Assembly: GCA_015257455.1 (NCBI GenBank)
Contig: JABZKD010000007.1
Span: forward strand, 1-35,093
Direction: 5' to 3'
Length of the DNA: 35,093 bases
DNA from: Nanosynbacter sp.
GTDB lineage: Bacteria; Patescibacteriota; Saccharimonadia; Saccharimonadales; Saccharimonadaceae
The notes beneath the pieces were generated by a model. The model ran no database searches. It worked only from the letters and a program-made list of their open reading frames with translations, and was not told the origin of the DNA. A program made the position numbers and the translations under genes. Shown here piece after piece: positions 7,182 through 15,579 of the stretch. Numbering within the stretch: position 1 is the first letter of the stretch; every line of letters begins with the position of its first letter.

Positions 7182-8264
7182 ATGTATCGCAATCTTCATT
7201 TTTTGCACCCCGAACATCAAACCGTTTTACTTCGTACGGATTATAATGTGCCGCTCGAAAATGGTCTGATTCAAAATAATTTACGCATCGAAAAATCTCT
7301 TCCTACCATTCGGTATCTCTTGGATCATCAGGTTAAAAAACTGGTAATCATTTCTCATCTCGGCCGTCCAGAGGGAAAAGTGATGCCGGAATTTTCCTTA
7401 CGGCCGGTCGCCGCTGAACTCTCTCGCTTACTGCAACGCGAAGTCTTTTTTGCGCCCGAAACTACCGGTGAAGCTACTAAGCAATTAATCTCTGAGGCTC
7501 CAGAAGGTGCAGTAATTTTATTAGAAAATTTACGTTTTCATCTCGGCGAGGAAGAGAATTCGATAGACTTTGCTCAGGCCATCTTCGATACCGTCCAGCC
7601 AGATTGTTTTGTTCAGGACGGCTTCGGCGTTTTACATCGCGCCCACGCTTCTACTGATGCCTTGCCTCGTCTCTTGCCGAGCGCCATGGGATTACTCGTC
7701 GAGCAGGAAATTGAAAATCTAAAAAAGGTACAAGAAAATCCGCTCCACCCTGTACTTTTAATCATTGGTGGTGCCAAAGTTAAAGATAAATCTCCCCTTA
7801 TCGAGCATTTTTCTAAACTCGCCGATCATATTTTTGTCGGCGGCAAAATCGCTGCAGACGGCTTCACTTCTGATCTGCCACAAATTACCATAGCCTCCGA
7901 TTTTACTGAGGACGAATCCGGCGCCAAACTCGATATTGGTCCGAAATCCCTCGATCAGCTAATCGACCTCGTACTAAAATCTCGTACTATTATTTGGAAT
8001 GGCACTCTCGGTCTTACCGAAAAACCACCTTTTGATTTTGCTTCCAGAGTCATCGCCGAATCTATTGGTGCTAAAAATCCGGCAGAAAATCTTTCCGTCA
8101 TCTGCGGTGGTGATACTACGGGCTTCGTAGAAAACCTCTTGCAAAACCGCTATTCCGACCAGCCCCCACTTAATTTTTCCTTAGTTTCCACCGGCGGTGG
8201 CGCTAGTCTCGAATTCTTAATCCATGGTACTCTCCCAGGTCTCGAAGTTCTGAAAACTGTCTGA
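7182..8264 (+). CDS. pgk: Phosphoglycerate kinase
   Basis: Transfers phosphate from 1,3-bisphosphoglycerate to ADP. Family landmarks are TDYNVPL near the N-terminus (usually VDFNVPL), HLGRP with the substrate-binding His and Arg, LLENLRF, HRAHAS, IIGGAKVKDK, ICGGDT and STGGGASLEFL at the nucleotide site. At 360 residues it is about 30-40 shorter than most bacterial enzymes (about 390-400), apparently by trimmed loops. The gene ends in TGA, which shows UGA is a stop in this organism. The start is set by a -10 box six bases upstream. Confidence 0.96.
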   Translation: MYRNLHFLHPEHQTVLLRTDYNVPLENGLIQNNLRIEKSLPTIRYLLDHQVKKLVIISHLGRPEGKVMPEFSLRPVAAELSRLLQREVFFAPETTGEATKQLISEAPEGAVILLENLRFHLGEEENSIDFAQAIFDTVQPDCFVQDGFGVLHRAHASTDALPRLLPSAMGLLVEQEIENLKKVQENPLHPVLLIIGGAKVKDKSPLIEHFSKLADHIFVGGKIAADGFTSDLPQITIASDFTEDESGAKLDIGPKSLDQLIDLVLKSRTIIWNGTLGLTEKPPFDFASRVIAESIGAKNPAENLSVICGGDTTGFVENLLQNRYSDQPPLNFSLVSTGGGASLEFLIHGTLPGLEVLKTV

Positions 8265-8328
8265 TCCAAAAATCCGCCTCTGTTAATTTTGTAATAATTA
8301 CCTAAACCTGTCTTGGAGCTGGAAATAA

Positions 8329-8355
8329 TTAGCACTCATTGCTTGACAGTGCTAA
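8329..8355 (+). promoter_or_regulatory. CIRCE operator of clpC
   Basis: TTAGCACTC-N9-CAGTGCTAA, one mismatch from the consensus inverted repeat TTAGCACTC-N9-GAGTGCTAA bound by HrcA. The -35 box TTGACA (8343-8348) lies inside it, so bound HrcA would block polymerase directly. Confidence 0.9.
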
Positions 8356-8370
8356 TATTTGCTATACAAT
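8343..8370 (+). promoter_or_regulatory. clpC promoter, leaderless
   Basis: TTGACA at 8343-8348, a 16-bp spacer, and TACAAT at 8365-8370. The ATG at 8377 is six bases further on, so the transcript should start at the start codon. This is the clearest full promoter in the window. Confidence 0.8.
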
Positions 8371-8376
8371 AGAATT

Positions 8377-10857
8377 ATGCAAGATGAATTTACTGAAATA
8401 ATGAATAAATTGACCGAGAATGCTCGTTTTGCGCTTCAGAAATCCGATTATTATGCCAAGCGTTATAATAACGGCTACATGAGCACCGAGCATTTGCTTC
8501 TCGGTATTCTTTCGCAAGATACCTCCACTGGTGCGCGCTTTCTCGCCGATGAAGATGTGAATCTCGACCAGGTTGAAAAACTGATGAATCATACCGCCAT
8601 CGAAGTTCCCGGTGCGGATATGGCCATGATGTCGCTTTCCGAAGCCGCTGTTTTGACTCTGCGCCTCGCATCTAACTTTGTGAAAGAGCAGGGAATTAAA
8701 TTAATTGGCACTGAGCATCTACTTTATGCTTTGATTCGCCAGCCAAATTCTCGCGCCAGCTTGATTCTTCAAGGTCTCGATGTTGATCTTACGGAATTAT
8801 CGAAAACTATTGAAGAGTTTGCCGAAAAACAGGCGGAAGAAGCCAAGATCGATCAAAAGAAAAACGATTTTAAGCGTAAACGTCCGCTCAAGTGGCTCAC
8901 CAAATACGGCGTGGATCTCACCGAATTGGCTCGTCAGGGTCGTCTCGACACTGTAATCGGCCGTGATCGTGAAATTGAACGCGCTCTCACCGTGCTTTCT
9001 CGTCGCACTAAGTCCAACCCTGTACTGATCGGTGAAGCTGGTGTGGGTAAGACCGCTATTGTCGAGGGTCTCGCTACTCGTATCGCCAAAAATGAGGTGC
9101 CAGGTAATTTGATTGGTAAGAAAATTTATCAAATCGACCTCAGCTCTGTGGTCGCCGGTACAAAGTTCCGCGGCGACTTCGAGGAGCGCATTAAAGGTAT
9201 CGTCGACGAAGCCATCGAAAGTAAGGACCTTATTCTCTTTATCGATGAAATTCATCTCTTGACCGGCGCTGGCTCTTCTGAGGGGAGCCTGGATGCCGCG
9301 AATATCTTGAAGCCCGCTCTCGCACGTGGTTTAATTCATCTGATTGGTGCTTCTACCATGGATGAATATCGCAAATCGATCGAAAAAGATAAAGCTCTCG
9401 CACGTCGTTTCCAAACCGTGATTGTCGAAGAGCCTTCCGATGCGATTACTGTGCGTATCTTGAAGGGAATTAAGTCACATTACGAAAAACATCACGGCGT
9501 GGTGATTCCTGATAAAATTATCGAAACCGCCGTCAGTATGTCGAAGCGTTATATTAATGATCGCTATATGCCAGATAAGGTTATCGATGTGATCGACGAA
9601 GCTAGTGCTATCGCCAAGGTTGCTGCTGATAAAAGTGGTAGTGGCGAATATAAAAAATTGAAGATCGAGCGTGAATCACTTCAGCAAAAAATTGAAGATA
9701 GTGCCGAAGCCGAGAACTTTGAAAAGGCCGCTCTCTACAAAACTCGCCTCGCCAAATTAGAAGAAAAAATCAAATCACTCGAGCAGGCTGGTGTAGATGA
9801 AAATGTTTCACCAGTGCTCACCGAAGAAAATCTTGCCGAAGCCATTTCTCTCAAAACCGGCATCCCAGTTTCCAAAGTGCACGGTAGTGAATTGAAAGTT
9901 CTTTCGAAATTAGAAGCACATCTCGATAAGGCTATTATTGGCCAAGACGAAGCGATTCATGACGTAGCTAAGGCTATTCGCCGTGGCCGTTCTGGTATTA
10001 GTGATCCTAGGCGTCCGATTGGTTCCTTCCTCTTCATGGGTCCAACTGGTGTGGGTAAAACTGAGCTTGCTCGGGTAATCGCTCGCGAAGTTTTCGGTGG
10101 TGAGAATGCTTTGATTAAAATCGATATGTCAGAGTTTGGCGAAAAACACAATGTTTCTCGCTTAGTGGGTGCGCCAGCTGGCTACGTTGGTTATGATGAT
10201 GGTGGTAAATTAACCGAATCGGTGCGCCGTCATCCATACTCCGTGGTGCTCTTTGATGAAATTGAAAAAGCTCACCCAGATGTCTTTAATATGCTGCTGC
10301 AAATTCTCGAAGATGGCGTTCTCACCGATGGTCAAGGTAACCGTGTGAAGTTTAATAACACCATCGTGATTCTGACTTCCAACCTCGGTTCCGACGAAAT
10401 GTATAATGACCAGGCCTTCGGTTTCTCCAGCCATCAAAAAACCAAGGATCAATTTATCGCCGAAGATTACGAAGCAAGTAAAAATGCCGCAATGAAAGCT
10501 TTGAAGAAGAATATGCGCCCAGAGCTCATCAATCGCTTGGATGCCATCGAAGTCTTCCATGCGCTTTCTCGTAAGCAAGTAGAAGAAATCTTTGACAATA
10601 TGATTGAAGATTTGAAAAAGCGTCTTGCTGAAAAAGCCATCGGTTTGAAACTTGATACCAAGGTGCGCGACTTTCTCATCGAAAAAGGTTTTGATCCCAA
10701 AAATGGTGCCAGGCCATTACGCCGGGCCATCGAAGATAATTTGGAAACCTTGCTCTCTGATGCGATTATTGCGGAAGAAATTTTGCCAGGACAAATCGCC
10801 CAAATTAGCTTAAAAGGTGATAAGCTTAAATTAAAGATCGAAAGCACTGAAAAATAA
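8377..10857 (+). CDS. clpC: ATP-dependent Clp protease ATPase subunit ClpC
   Basis: An AAA+ unfoldase that feeds substrates to ClpP. The ATG at 8377 (MQDEFTEIMNKL) gives 826 residues; the frame is open to a TTG at 8359, but that lies upstream of the -10 box. In order: a double Clp N domain (about 1-145), AAA1 with GEAGVGKT (219-226) and DEIH (290-293), a UVR-type coiled-coil middle segment (about 425-470), and AAA2 with GPTGVGKT (555-562) and FDEIEK (626-631). The motif AFGF (680-683) sits where ClpC proteins carry the hydrophobic ClpP-docking loop. It is controlled by CIRCE and HrcA rather than by CtsR, and lies in one operon with a membrane zincin and clpP. Confidence 0.96.
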   Translation: MQDEFTEIMNKLTENARFALQKSDYYAKRYNNGYMSTEHLLLGILSQDTSTGARFLADEDVNLDQVEKLMNHTAIEVPGADMAMMSLSEAAVLTLRLASNFVKEQGIKLIGTEHLLYALIRQPNSRASLILQGLDVDLTELSKTIEEFAEKQAEEAKIDQKKNDFKRKRPLKWLTKYGVDLTELARQGRLDTVIGRDREIERALTVLSRRTKSNPVLIGEAGVGKTAIVEGLATRIAKNEVPGNLIGKKIYQIDLSSVVAGTKFRGDFEERIKGIVDEAIESKDLILFIDEIHLLTGAGSSEGSLDAANILKPALARGLIHLIGASTMDEYRKSIEKDKALARRFQTVIVEEPSDAITVRILKGIKSHYEKHHGVVIPDKIIETAVSMSKRYINDRYMPDKVIDVIDEASAIAKVAADKSGSGEYKKLKIERESLQQKIEDSAEAENFEKAALYKTRLAKLEEKIKSLEQAGVDENVSPVLTEENLAEAISLKTGIPVSKVHGSELKVLSKLEAHLDKAIIGQDEAIHDVAKAIRRGRSGISDPRRPIGSFLFMGPTGVGKTELARVIAREVFGGENALIKIDMSEFGEKHNVSRLVGAPAGYVGYDDGGKLTESVRRHPYSVVLFDEIEKAHPDVFNMLLQILEDGVLTDGQGNRVKFNNTIVILTSNLGSDEMYNDQAFGFSSHQKTKDQFIAEDYEASKNAAMKALKKNMRPELINRLDAIEVFHALSRKQVEEIFDNMIEDLKKRLAEKAIGLKLDTKVRDFLIEKGFDPKNGARPLRRAIEDNLETLLSDAIIAEEILPGQIAQISLKGDKLKLKIESTEK

Positions 10858-10858
10858 T

Positions 10859-11881
10859 ATGGAAAATTCATCGCCAGAAATCCCCGTTCAGTCTCGTCGG
10901 AGTAGTCTAACACTCGCCGACCTGCTTAGTGGACTTGTGATTTTCGGTACACTTTTCGCTGGCGCTTTTGCCTTTATCTGTCTGCAAGATGATATTAAGG
11001 CTTATGATTTTCAAATCTCTGACACCCTGAAGCCTTATGTTCAGAAACTTCATCTTACAGAAAAAGCTTCAAAGACTCTGCTCGCTACTCATCCAGCCTT
11101 GCAGGAAAAACAGGCCTTCAATCAGAGCTGCCATTCCCATAATCATGAAGTTTACGTCCTGGGTTGTTACGTCCATGATAATGATCGCATTTATCTTTAC
11201 CATGTCGAATCGAATGACCTTCCAGGGGTAATCGAGGTGACTACGGCTCACGAAATGCTTCATGCCGCCTATCAACGTGTCCCCTTCTGGGAGATGGACC
11301 GACTGAATGAGGAAATTAAAAAGGCCTATGATAATCTTCCGGCCGATCACGAGATTCGTACTTCCATCAAAAGCTATTCTGAAGATGATTTTTACGATGA
11401 ACTACATTCGCGTCTCGGTACTGAGGTCGCCAAGTTGTCGGAATATCTCGAAAAACATTATGCCGCTTATTTCCAGCACCGCCAGACCATCACGGATTTT
11501 AATCAGCAATATCACTCCGTTTTCCAAAAGCTTAATGATAAACTCACTTCACTTAAGTCCGAAATCGACGCCAAGCAGACTGCCATTAATCAGCAAACTG
11601 AGATCTACAATAATGAAACCAATGCCTTAAATCAATTAATTCTCGATTTTAATCGACGCGTCGAATCTGGTCAAATCTCTGGTTGGCGCTATCAAAACGA
11701 ACGTGCTACCCTGGAAGCCCGCATTGGTCGTCATGAAGCCACTTATCAAAGTATTCAGCAATCTATCGATGCCATTAATCAGCAAATTGCCGAATATAAT
11801 AACCACGTGCTTTTCGAAAATCAGTTGATGAATCAGATTAATTCCAACGCCGTTTCAAACAATCTCGAATCTCAAAAATAA
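10859..11881 (+). CDS. Membrane-anchored HExxH (zincin-like) protein in the clpC-clpP operon
   Basis: 340 residues, starting one base after the clpC stop. A single span (about 22-42) is followed by an outer domain holding HEMLH (131-135) in a hydrophobic helix, TTAHEMLHAAY, which is the HExxH zinc-peptidase signature. About 45-55 residues later come DELHSRLGTE (180-189), where Glu181 or Glu189 could be the third metal ligand. Two cysteines (Cys91 and Cys103) may form a disulfide. Residues about 205-325 form a long Gln/Asn-rich coiled coil. I recall similar uncharacterised proteins with AHEMLHAAY and ELHS.LGTE motifs, but cannot name the family. Lying between clpC and clpP, it should be induced with them under heat stress. 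Proteolytic activity is inferred from the motif only. Confidence 0.8.
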   Translation: MENSSPEIPVQSRRSSLTLADLLSGLVIFGTLFAGAFAFICLQDDIKAYDFQISDTLKPYVQKLHLTEKASKTLLATHPALQEKQAFNQSCHSHNHEVYVLGCYVHDNDRIYLYHVESNDLPGVIEVTTAHEMLHAAYQRVPFWEMDRLNEEIKKAYDNLPADHEIRTSIKSYSEDDFYDELHSRLGTEVAKLSEYLEKHYAAYFQHRQTITDFNQQYHSVFQKLNDKLTSLKSEIDAKQTAINQQTEIYNNETNALNQLILDFNRRVESGQISGWRYQNERATLEARIGRHEATYQSIQQSIDAINQQIAEYNNHVLFENQLMNQINSNAVSNNLESQK

Positions 11882-11896
11882 GGAAAGGAAAATTCT

Positions 11897-12499
11897 ATGC
11901 AAACTAATTCAAATCCTAATGACTATCTCGTCCCAACCGTCATTGAAACCACCAATCGTGGTGAACGCTCTTATGACATCTACTCTAGACTTTTAAATGA
12001 TCGCATTATCTTCCTCGGTGAAGATGTTAATGCACACACTGCCAATCTTGTAGTGGCCCAGCTCCTCTTTCTCGCCCACGAAGATCCTAAGAAAGATATT
12101 AAACTTTATATCAATTCTCCAGGCGGCTCCGTCTACGATGGTCTCGCCATTATCGACACGATGAATTATATTGAGCCAGATGTTCAAACTATTGGTATCG
12201 GTCTTCAGGCCTCTATGGGTGCCATGTTGCTTAGCTGTGGTACCAAAGGTAAACGTTTTGCCTTGCCGAATGCTCGCGTGATGATTCATCAGCCAAGTTC
12301 TGGCACTCAGGGTAAGATTACCGATCAGGAAATTATGCTTAAAGAAGGTATTTTCTTGAAGAAACGTCTCGCTGAAATTCTCGCTAAGAATACCGGCAAA
12401 AAAGTCGACCAAATCATCAAAGACATGGACCGTGATAACTGGATGTCCGCTGATGAAGCTAAAGATTACGGCATTATCGACGAAGTCATTGCCAAATAA
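11897..12499 (+). CDS. clpP: ATP-dependent Clp protease proteolytic subunit ClpP
   Basis: The serine peptidase chamber of the Clp protease. The catalytic triad is complete: Ser106 in QASMGAM, His131 in MIHQP and Asp180 in DRDNWMSA. The 200-residue length and the SPGGSVYDGLAI strand are typical. It is preceded by a good Shine-Dalgarno sequence (AAGGAAAGGA) 15 bp after the zincin gene, so it is translated from the clpC transcript. It is one of the operon-internal genes that use Shine-Dalgarno sequences, unlike the leaderless clpC. Confidence 0.97.
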   Translation: MQTNSNPNDYLVPTVIETTNRGERSYDIYSRLLNDRIIFLGEDVNAHTANLVVAQLLFLAHEDPKKDIKLYINSPGGSVYDGLAIIDTMNYIEPDVQTIGIGLQASMGAMLLSCGTKGKRFALPNARVMIHQPSSGTQGKITDQEIMLKEGIFLKKRLAEILAKNTGKKVDQIIKDMDRDNWMSADEAKDYGIIDEVIAK

Positions 12500-12514
12500 T
12501 TTTATGAAATACTC

Positions 12515-12535
12515 GATGCCCATCCGGTGGGCGTC
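12515..12535. terminator. Hairpin between convergent clpP and ruvC
   Basis: GATGCCCA pairs with TGGGCGTC (8 bp with one G-T) around a five-base loop. No T run follows on either strand, so termination is plausible but not certain. Confidence 0.5.
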
Positions 12536-12561
12536 GGGCAATCTAGTAATCTAATAATAAT

Positions 12562-13038
12562 CTAAAATCGATGCATCAAAGAGTGGGTGATCGCGGCGGC
12601 CAAAGCGTCAGCCGCATCATCCGGTTTGGGTACGCTAGTTAAATCCAGATGCAGTTTTACCATTTCCTGCATTTGCTTTTTATCGGCTGAGCCGTAGCCG
12701 GTCATCGTCTTTTTGATTTCATTTGGTGTGTATTCGAAGGTTGGTAGTTCATGCTGCTTACAAACCAAAAGCACCACTCCTCTAGCTTCCGCCACGGAAA
12801 TACCGGTCGTTACATTTTTGGTGAAGAAAAGTTTTTCGATACTCACACAATCCGGCTTGTTTAATTTAATAATCTCATGCATCGATTCATAAATATCGAG
12901 TAAACGCTCTGAAAGTGGGGTGTGTGGCGGCGTGGCGATTACGCCGTTATCGATCATTTTGGCGCGACCAGTTTGTTTTACTTCGATCACCCCAAAGCCA
13001 CAAATTCCTGTACCTGGGTCAATTCCTAAAATTCTCAT
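12562..13038 (-). CDS. ruvC: Crossover junction endodeoxyribonuclease RuvC
   Basis: Resolves Holliday junctions brought by RuvAB. The acidic active site is complete in 158 residues: Asp7 in GIDPGTG, Glu68 in SIEKLFF, and Asp141 and Asp144 in DDAADALAAAI. The length is close to the E. coli protein (173). The gene starts six bases after the radA stop and is probably co-transcribed from the radA promoter. ruvA and ruvB lie elsewhere in the window as separate units. Confidence 0.96.
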   Translation of the reverse strand: MRILGIDPGTGICGFGVIEVKQTGRAKMIDNGVIATPPHTPLSERLLDIYESMHEIIKLNKPDCVSIEKLFFTKNVTTGISVAEARGVVLLVCKQHELPTFEYTPNEIKKTMTGYGSADKKQMQEMVKLHLDLTSVPKPDDAADALAAAITHSLMHRF

Positions 13039-13044
13039 CTATCT

Positions 13045-14403
13045 CTATTCGTTCACATATTTAATTAAAGTGGTGCGCAAATCTTTGACTGGAATCACGA
13101 ATTTATCATGAATTGTTGCGGGTGCAATCGCGTGCTTAAAGCCCAATTTTTTTGCTTCAGCGATTCTTTGGTCTGGTCGAAAAGCTGAGCGGATTTCTCC
13201 CCCTAGGCCCACCTCACCGAATACCACATATTCTTCGCTGAGCTTTCTTCCTGCCGCCGCCGAAGCAATCGCGAGGCACACTGCCAGGTCTGCAGCCGAA
13301 TCCTTAATCTTAATCCCGCCTACCACGTTCAAGAAAATATCTTTATCATCTAGTTTTAGTTTAGTGCGTTGCTCAATCACCGCGATTAATAAATTCAAAC
13401 GATTTAGATCAAAACCAGAAGCTGCACGTTTTGGGTAACCAAAATTTGTGGTCGAAACTAGAGCTTGAATTTCCACCAGTAGCGGCCTGGTGCCCTCTAG
13501 AGTTGCTAAAATAATTGAACCATCCGTGTTTTGTCTCTCTGCTAGTAGGGCAGCCGAAGGGTTTTGTACTTCCTGCAAGCCCTTTTCCGTCATTTCGAAA
13601 ATCGCCGCCTCACTGGTCGAGCCGAAACGGTTTTTAATGGCACGAATAGTCTTAAATCCACCATAGCGATCACCTTCGAAATTTAGTACCACATCCACCA
13701 GGTGCTCCAAAACTTTCGGTCCCGCCAAGGTCCCTTCCTTCGTCACATGTCCCACGATAATCACCGCCGTATCGGTCTTTTTCGCAGCTTGAATAATTAG
13801 ATTACCTGCATTGGTAATTTGTGAAACCGTTCCCGGCGCCGAAGAAATTTCGTTAATCGCCAAAGTCTGAATCGAGTCGACAATCACTAATTCAAATTCG
13901 CCATCGGCAATTGTTTTAGCGATGTCGTTCCCAGAAGTCGAAGCCGCAAAACTTAAAGTTTCTGAATTCGCCCCTAATCTCACGGCTCGCATTTTTACCT
14001 GTCCAGCCGATTCCTCGCCAGAAACATAGAGTACCTTATGACCGTTGGCAATCTTCGCGCAAATCTGCATCAAAATCGTCGATTTACCAATACCCGGTTG
14101 CCCAGCAAAGAGAATTACTGAGCCGCGCAAAATTCCCCCACCCAGCACTTCATTCAGGGAATTAAACTCAGTCTTCAGCCGCTCTTTTTCATCCGAAGCG
14201 GCGATTTCCTTAATACTAGAAAAACTCAAAGTTTTTCCACTGCTCTTAGCTTGCGCCAGAGCAAATTTACCCGCACTTGAACTATCCTCAACTACTAAAT
14301 CCTCCACGATGGTATTCCATGCATCGCAGTTATTACAGTGGCCAGCCCACTTGCTATAGCGCGCTCCACAGTTTTGACAGACATATTGTTTAGTAGCTTT
14401 CAT
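13045..14403 (-). CDS. radA: DNA repair protein RadA
   Basis: A RecA-like ATPase and branch-migration helicase. It has the N-terminal zinc finger (Cys9, Cys12, Cys23, Cys26), a Walker A motif GQPGIGKST (101-109), the RadA-specific KNRFG motif (257-261), and a C-terminal Lon-protease-like domain (about 280-452). The full length of 452 matches the family. The start has a minus-strand TATAAT six bases upstream, so it is predicted leaderless. It is divergent from the pilin gene across 56 bp. Confidence 0.97.
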   Translation of the reverse strand: MKATKQYVCQNCGARYSKWAGHCNNCDAWNTIVEDLVVEDSSSAGKFALAQAKSSGKTLSFSSIKEIAASDEKERLKTEFNSLNEVLGGGILRGSVILFAGQPGIGKSTILMQICAKIANGHKVLYVSGEESAGQVKMRAVRLGANSETLSFAASTSGNDIAKTIADGEFELVIVDSIQTLAINEISSAPGTVSQITNAGNLIIQAAKKTDTAVIIVGHVTKEGTLAGPKVLEHLVDVVLNFEGDRYGGFKTIRAIKNRFGSTSEAAIFEMTEKGLQEVQNPSAALLAERQNTDGSIILATLEGTRPLLVEIQALVSTTNFGYPKRAASGFDLNRLNLLIAVIEQRTKLKLDDKDIFLNVVGGIKIKDSAADLAVCLAIASAAAGRKLSEEYVVFGEVGLGGEIRSAFRPDQRIAEAKKLGFKHAIAPATIHDKFVIPVKDLRTTLIKYVNE

Positions 14404-14409
14404 ATTGAA

Positions 14410-14415
14410 ATTATA
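14410..14415 (-). promoter_or_regulatory. -10 box of radA, leaderless
   Basis: Minus-strand TATAAT, six bases before the ATG at 14403. Confidence 0.65.
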
Positions 14416-14447
14416 CCAATCTCTCAGCGAAAACCCAAAATTCCATG

Positions 14448-14453
14448 TATAAT
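14448..14453 (+). promoter_or_regulatory. -10 box of the pilin gene, leaderless
   Basis: TATAAT followed by GGGAGT and the ATG at 14460. GGGAG resembles a Shine-Dalgarno sequence, but it touches the start codon, and the mRNA should begin after it. Confidence 0.6.
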
Positions 14454-14459
14454 GGGAGT

Positions 14460-14861
14460 ATGAATAAAACAGTCAAAAAATCTGGTTTCACTCTTATTGA
14501 ACTAGTGGTAGTTTTAGTTTTTGTTTCGATCGCCTTGGTGCTTTTCTTCCTCCAGAAGCAAAATCTCGACGCCATGCACCGTGATGAGCAACGCAAGGAA
14601 GCGATTAACGCCATGTATTATGCCCTCGAAGAAGGTTTTTATGCTAAGAATGGCTATTATCCAGAAACCATCACCGATGAAAATCTCACGGTTATGGACC
14701 CTAAATTATTCACTGACCCGAATGGTGTTTATATTAATGGTGAAGGCGGCTCACTTAATTATATTTCCGCCGATTGTAATAACGGCAAATGCCGGGAATA
14801 CACGCTCCGCGCTAGACTAGAAAAAGAAGACGATTACATCAAGAAAAACCGCCATAACTAA
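14460..14861 (+). CDS. Type IV pilin-like protein
   Basis: A 133-residue prepilin. The short basic leader MNKTVKKSG is followed by FTLIELVVVLVF, so prepilin peptidase should cut between Gly9 and Phe10. Glu14 is then the conserved Glu5 of the mature pilin. The hydrophobic helix runs to about residue 32, and a globular C-terminal part contains a Cys pair (in SADCNNGKC), common in pilins. The frame is open to an ATG at 14445, but that lies upstream of the -10 box. Other pilus genes are not in the window. Type IV pili are reported in Saccharibacteria for motility and host contact, but a pseudopilin is equally possible here. Confidence 0.88.
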   Translation: MNKTVKKSGFTLIELVVVLVFVSIALVLFFLQKQNLDAMHRDEQRKEAINAMYYALEEGFYAKNGYYPETITDENLTVMDPKLFTDPNGVYINGEGGSLNYISADCNNGKCREYTLRARLEKEDDYIKKNRHN

Positions 14862-14864
14862 ATA

Positions 14865-14953
14865 AAAAAATGAAGCCTATTTGCTTTTTGAGGACATAGG
14901 CTTGGGCAAGCGCCCTTGAGCGGTCCGAACAAAAGTAAATAGGTTCATTTTTT
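14865..14953. terminator. Large branched hairpin between pilin and rubrerythrin genes
   Basis: The arms at 14865-14890 and 14930-14953 pair over about 22-24 bp with one bulge and one mismatch. They begin with AAAAAATGAA and end with TTCATTTTTT. The 39-base tip folds again: GGAC 14892-14895 with GTCC 14923-14926, and GGGC 14904-14907 with GCCC 14912-14915 around an AAGC loop. Flanking A and T runs make it a terminator for both convergent genes, but it is much longer than the other terminators here and could be a small RNA or a MITE-like insertion. Confidence 0.7.
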
Positions 14954-14961
14954 AGCTTATT

Positions 14962-15519
14962 TTAGTAATTAATTGCACGCAATTCAAAGTAAGCTCTTGG
15001 GTGTGCACATACTGGGCAAACCTCAGGTGCTTCATTACCTACAAAGGTATAACCACAGTTACGACACTTCCAGACGGTAACTTTTTCAGACTTAAACACT
15101 ACGTCGTCATCGATATTCTTGATCAATTTGCGGTAGCGTTCTTCGTGCTCTTTTTCAATTGCCCCGACACCATCGAACTTGTCAGCAATCTCGTCAAAAC
15201 CTTCTTCACGGGCAATACGAGCGAACTCTTTGTACATGTCAGTCCATTCGTAATCTTCACCAGCAGCCGCGATTTCGAGGTTGGTTCTGGTATCAGCTAC
15301 GGCGCCATCATTAAGGTACTTGTACCAAAGCTTGGCGTGTTCTTTTTCATTGTCAGAAGTTTCGGTGAAAATTTCAGCAATTTGTTCGTAACCATCCTTT
15401 TTAGCACGAGAAGCAAAGAACTGGTATTTCACGCGAGCTTGCGATTCTCCAGCGAAAGCGGTTTTTAGATTATCATAGGTCTTACTATTTTTAAAATTGG
15501 ATTTATCAATATCAGACAT
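14962..15519 (-). CDS. rbr: Rubrerythrin
   Basis: A non-haem di-iron peroxidase that removes hydrogen peroxide in anaerobes and microaerobes. The ferritin-like domain has Glu25 (GESQAR), the ExxH pair Glu58/His61, and the second ExxH pair Glu122/His125. The C-terminal rubredoxin domain has four iron-binding cysteines (152, 155, 168, 171) in WKCRNCGYTF and VCPVCAH. The length of 185 is normal. A strong Shine-Dalgarno sequence (AAAGGAG, 15524-15530) and a minus-strand TATAAT at 15547-15552 lie upstream, interleaved with the divergent ruvB promoter. Confidence 0.96.
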   Translation of the reverse strand: MSDIDKSNFKNSKTYDNLKTAFAGESQARVKYQFFASRAKKDGYEQIAEIFTETSDNEKEHAKLWYKYLNDGAVADTRTNLEIAAAGEDYEWTDMYKEFARIAREEGFDEIADKFDGVGAIEKEHEERYRKLIKNIDDDVVFKSEKVTVWKCRNCGYTFVGNEAPEVCPVCAHPRAYFELRAINY

Positions 15520-15538
15520 TTAACTCCTTTCTTAATGG

Positions 15539-15552
15539 TATAATCTATTATA
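15539..15552. promoter_or_regulatory. Overlapping divergent promoters of rbr and ruvB
   Basis: A plus-strand TATAAT (15539-15544) and a minus-strand TATAAT (15547-15552) lie two bases apart, so only one polymerase can bind at a time. The plus one would give ruvB a leader of about 30 bases with GGAGG at 15572-15576. Confidence 0.5.
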
Positions 15553-15579
15553 ACGCATTTAAGCAAAAGACGGAGGATT

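Noticed and set aside
10467..10913. 148-residue minus-strand frame opposite the end of clpC
   Set aside because: Antisense shadow of a conserved AAA+ domain, with no promoter or ribosome site.
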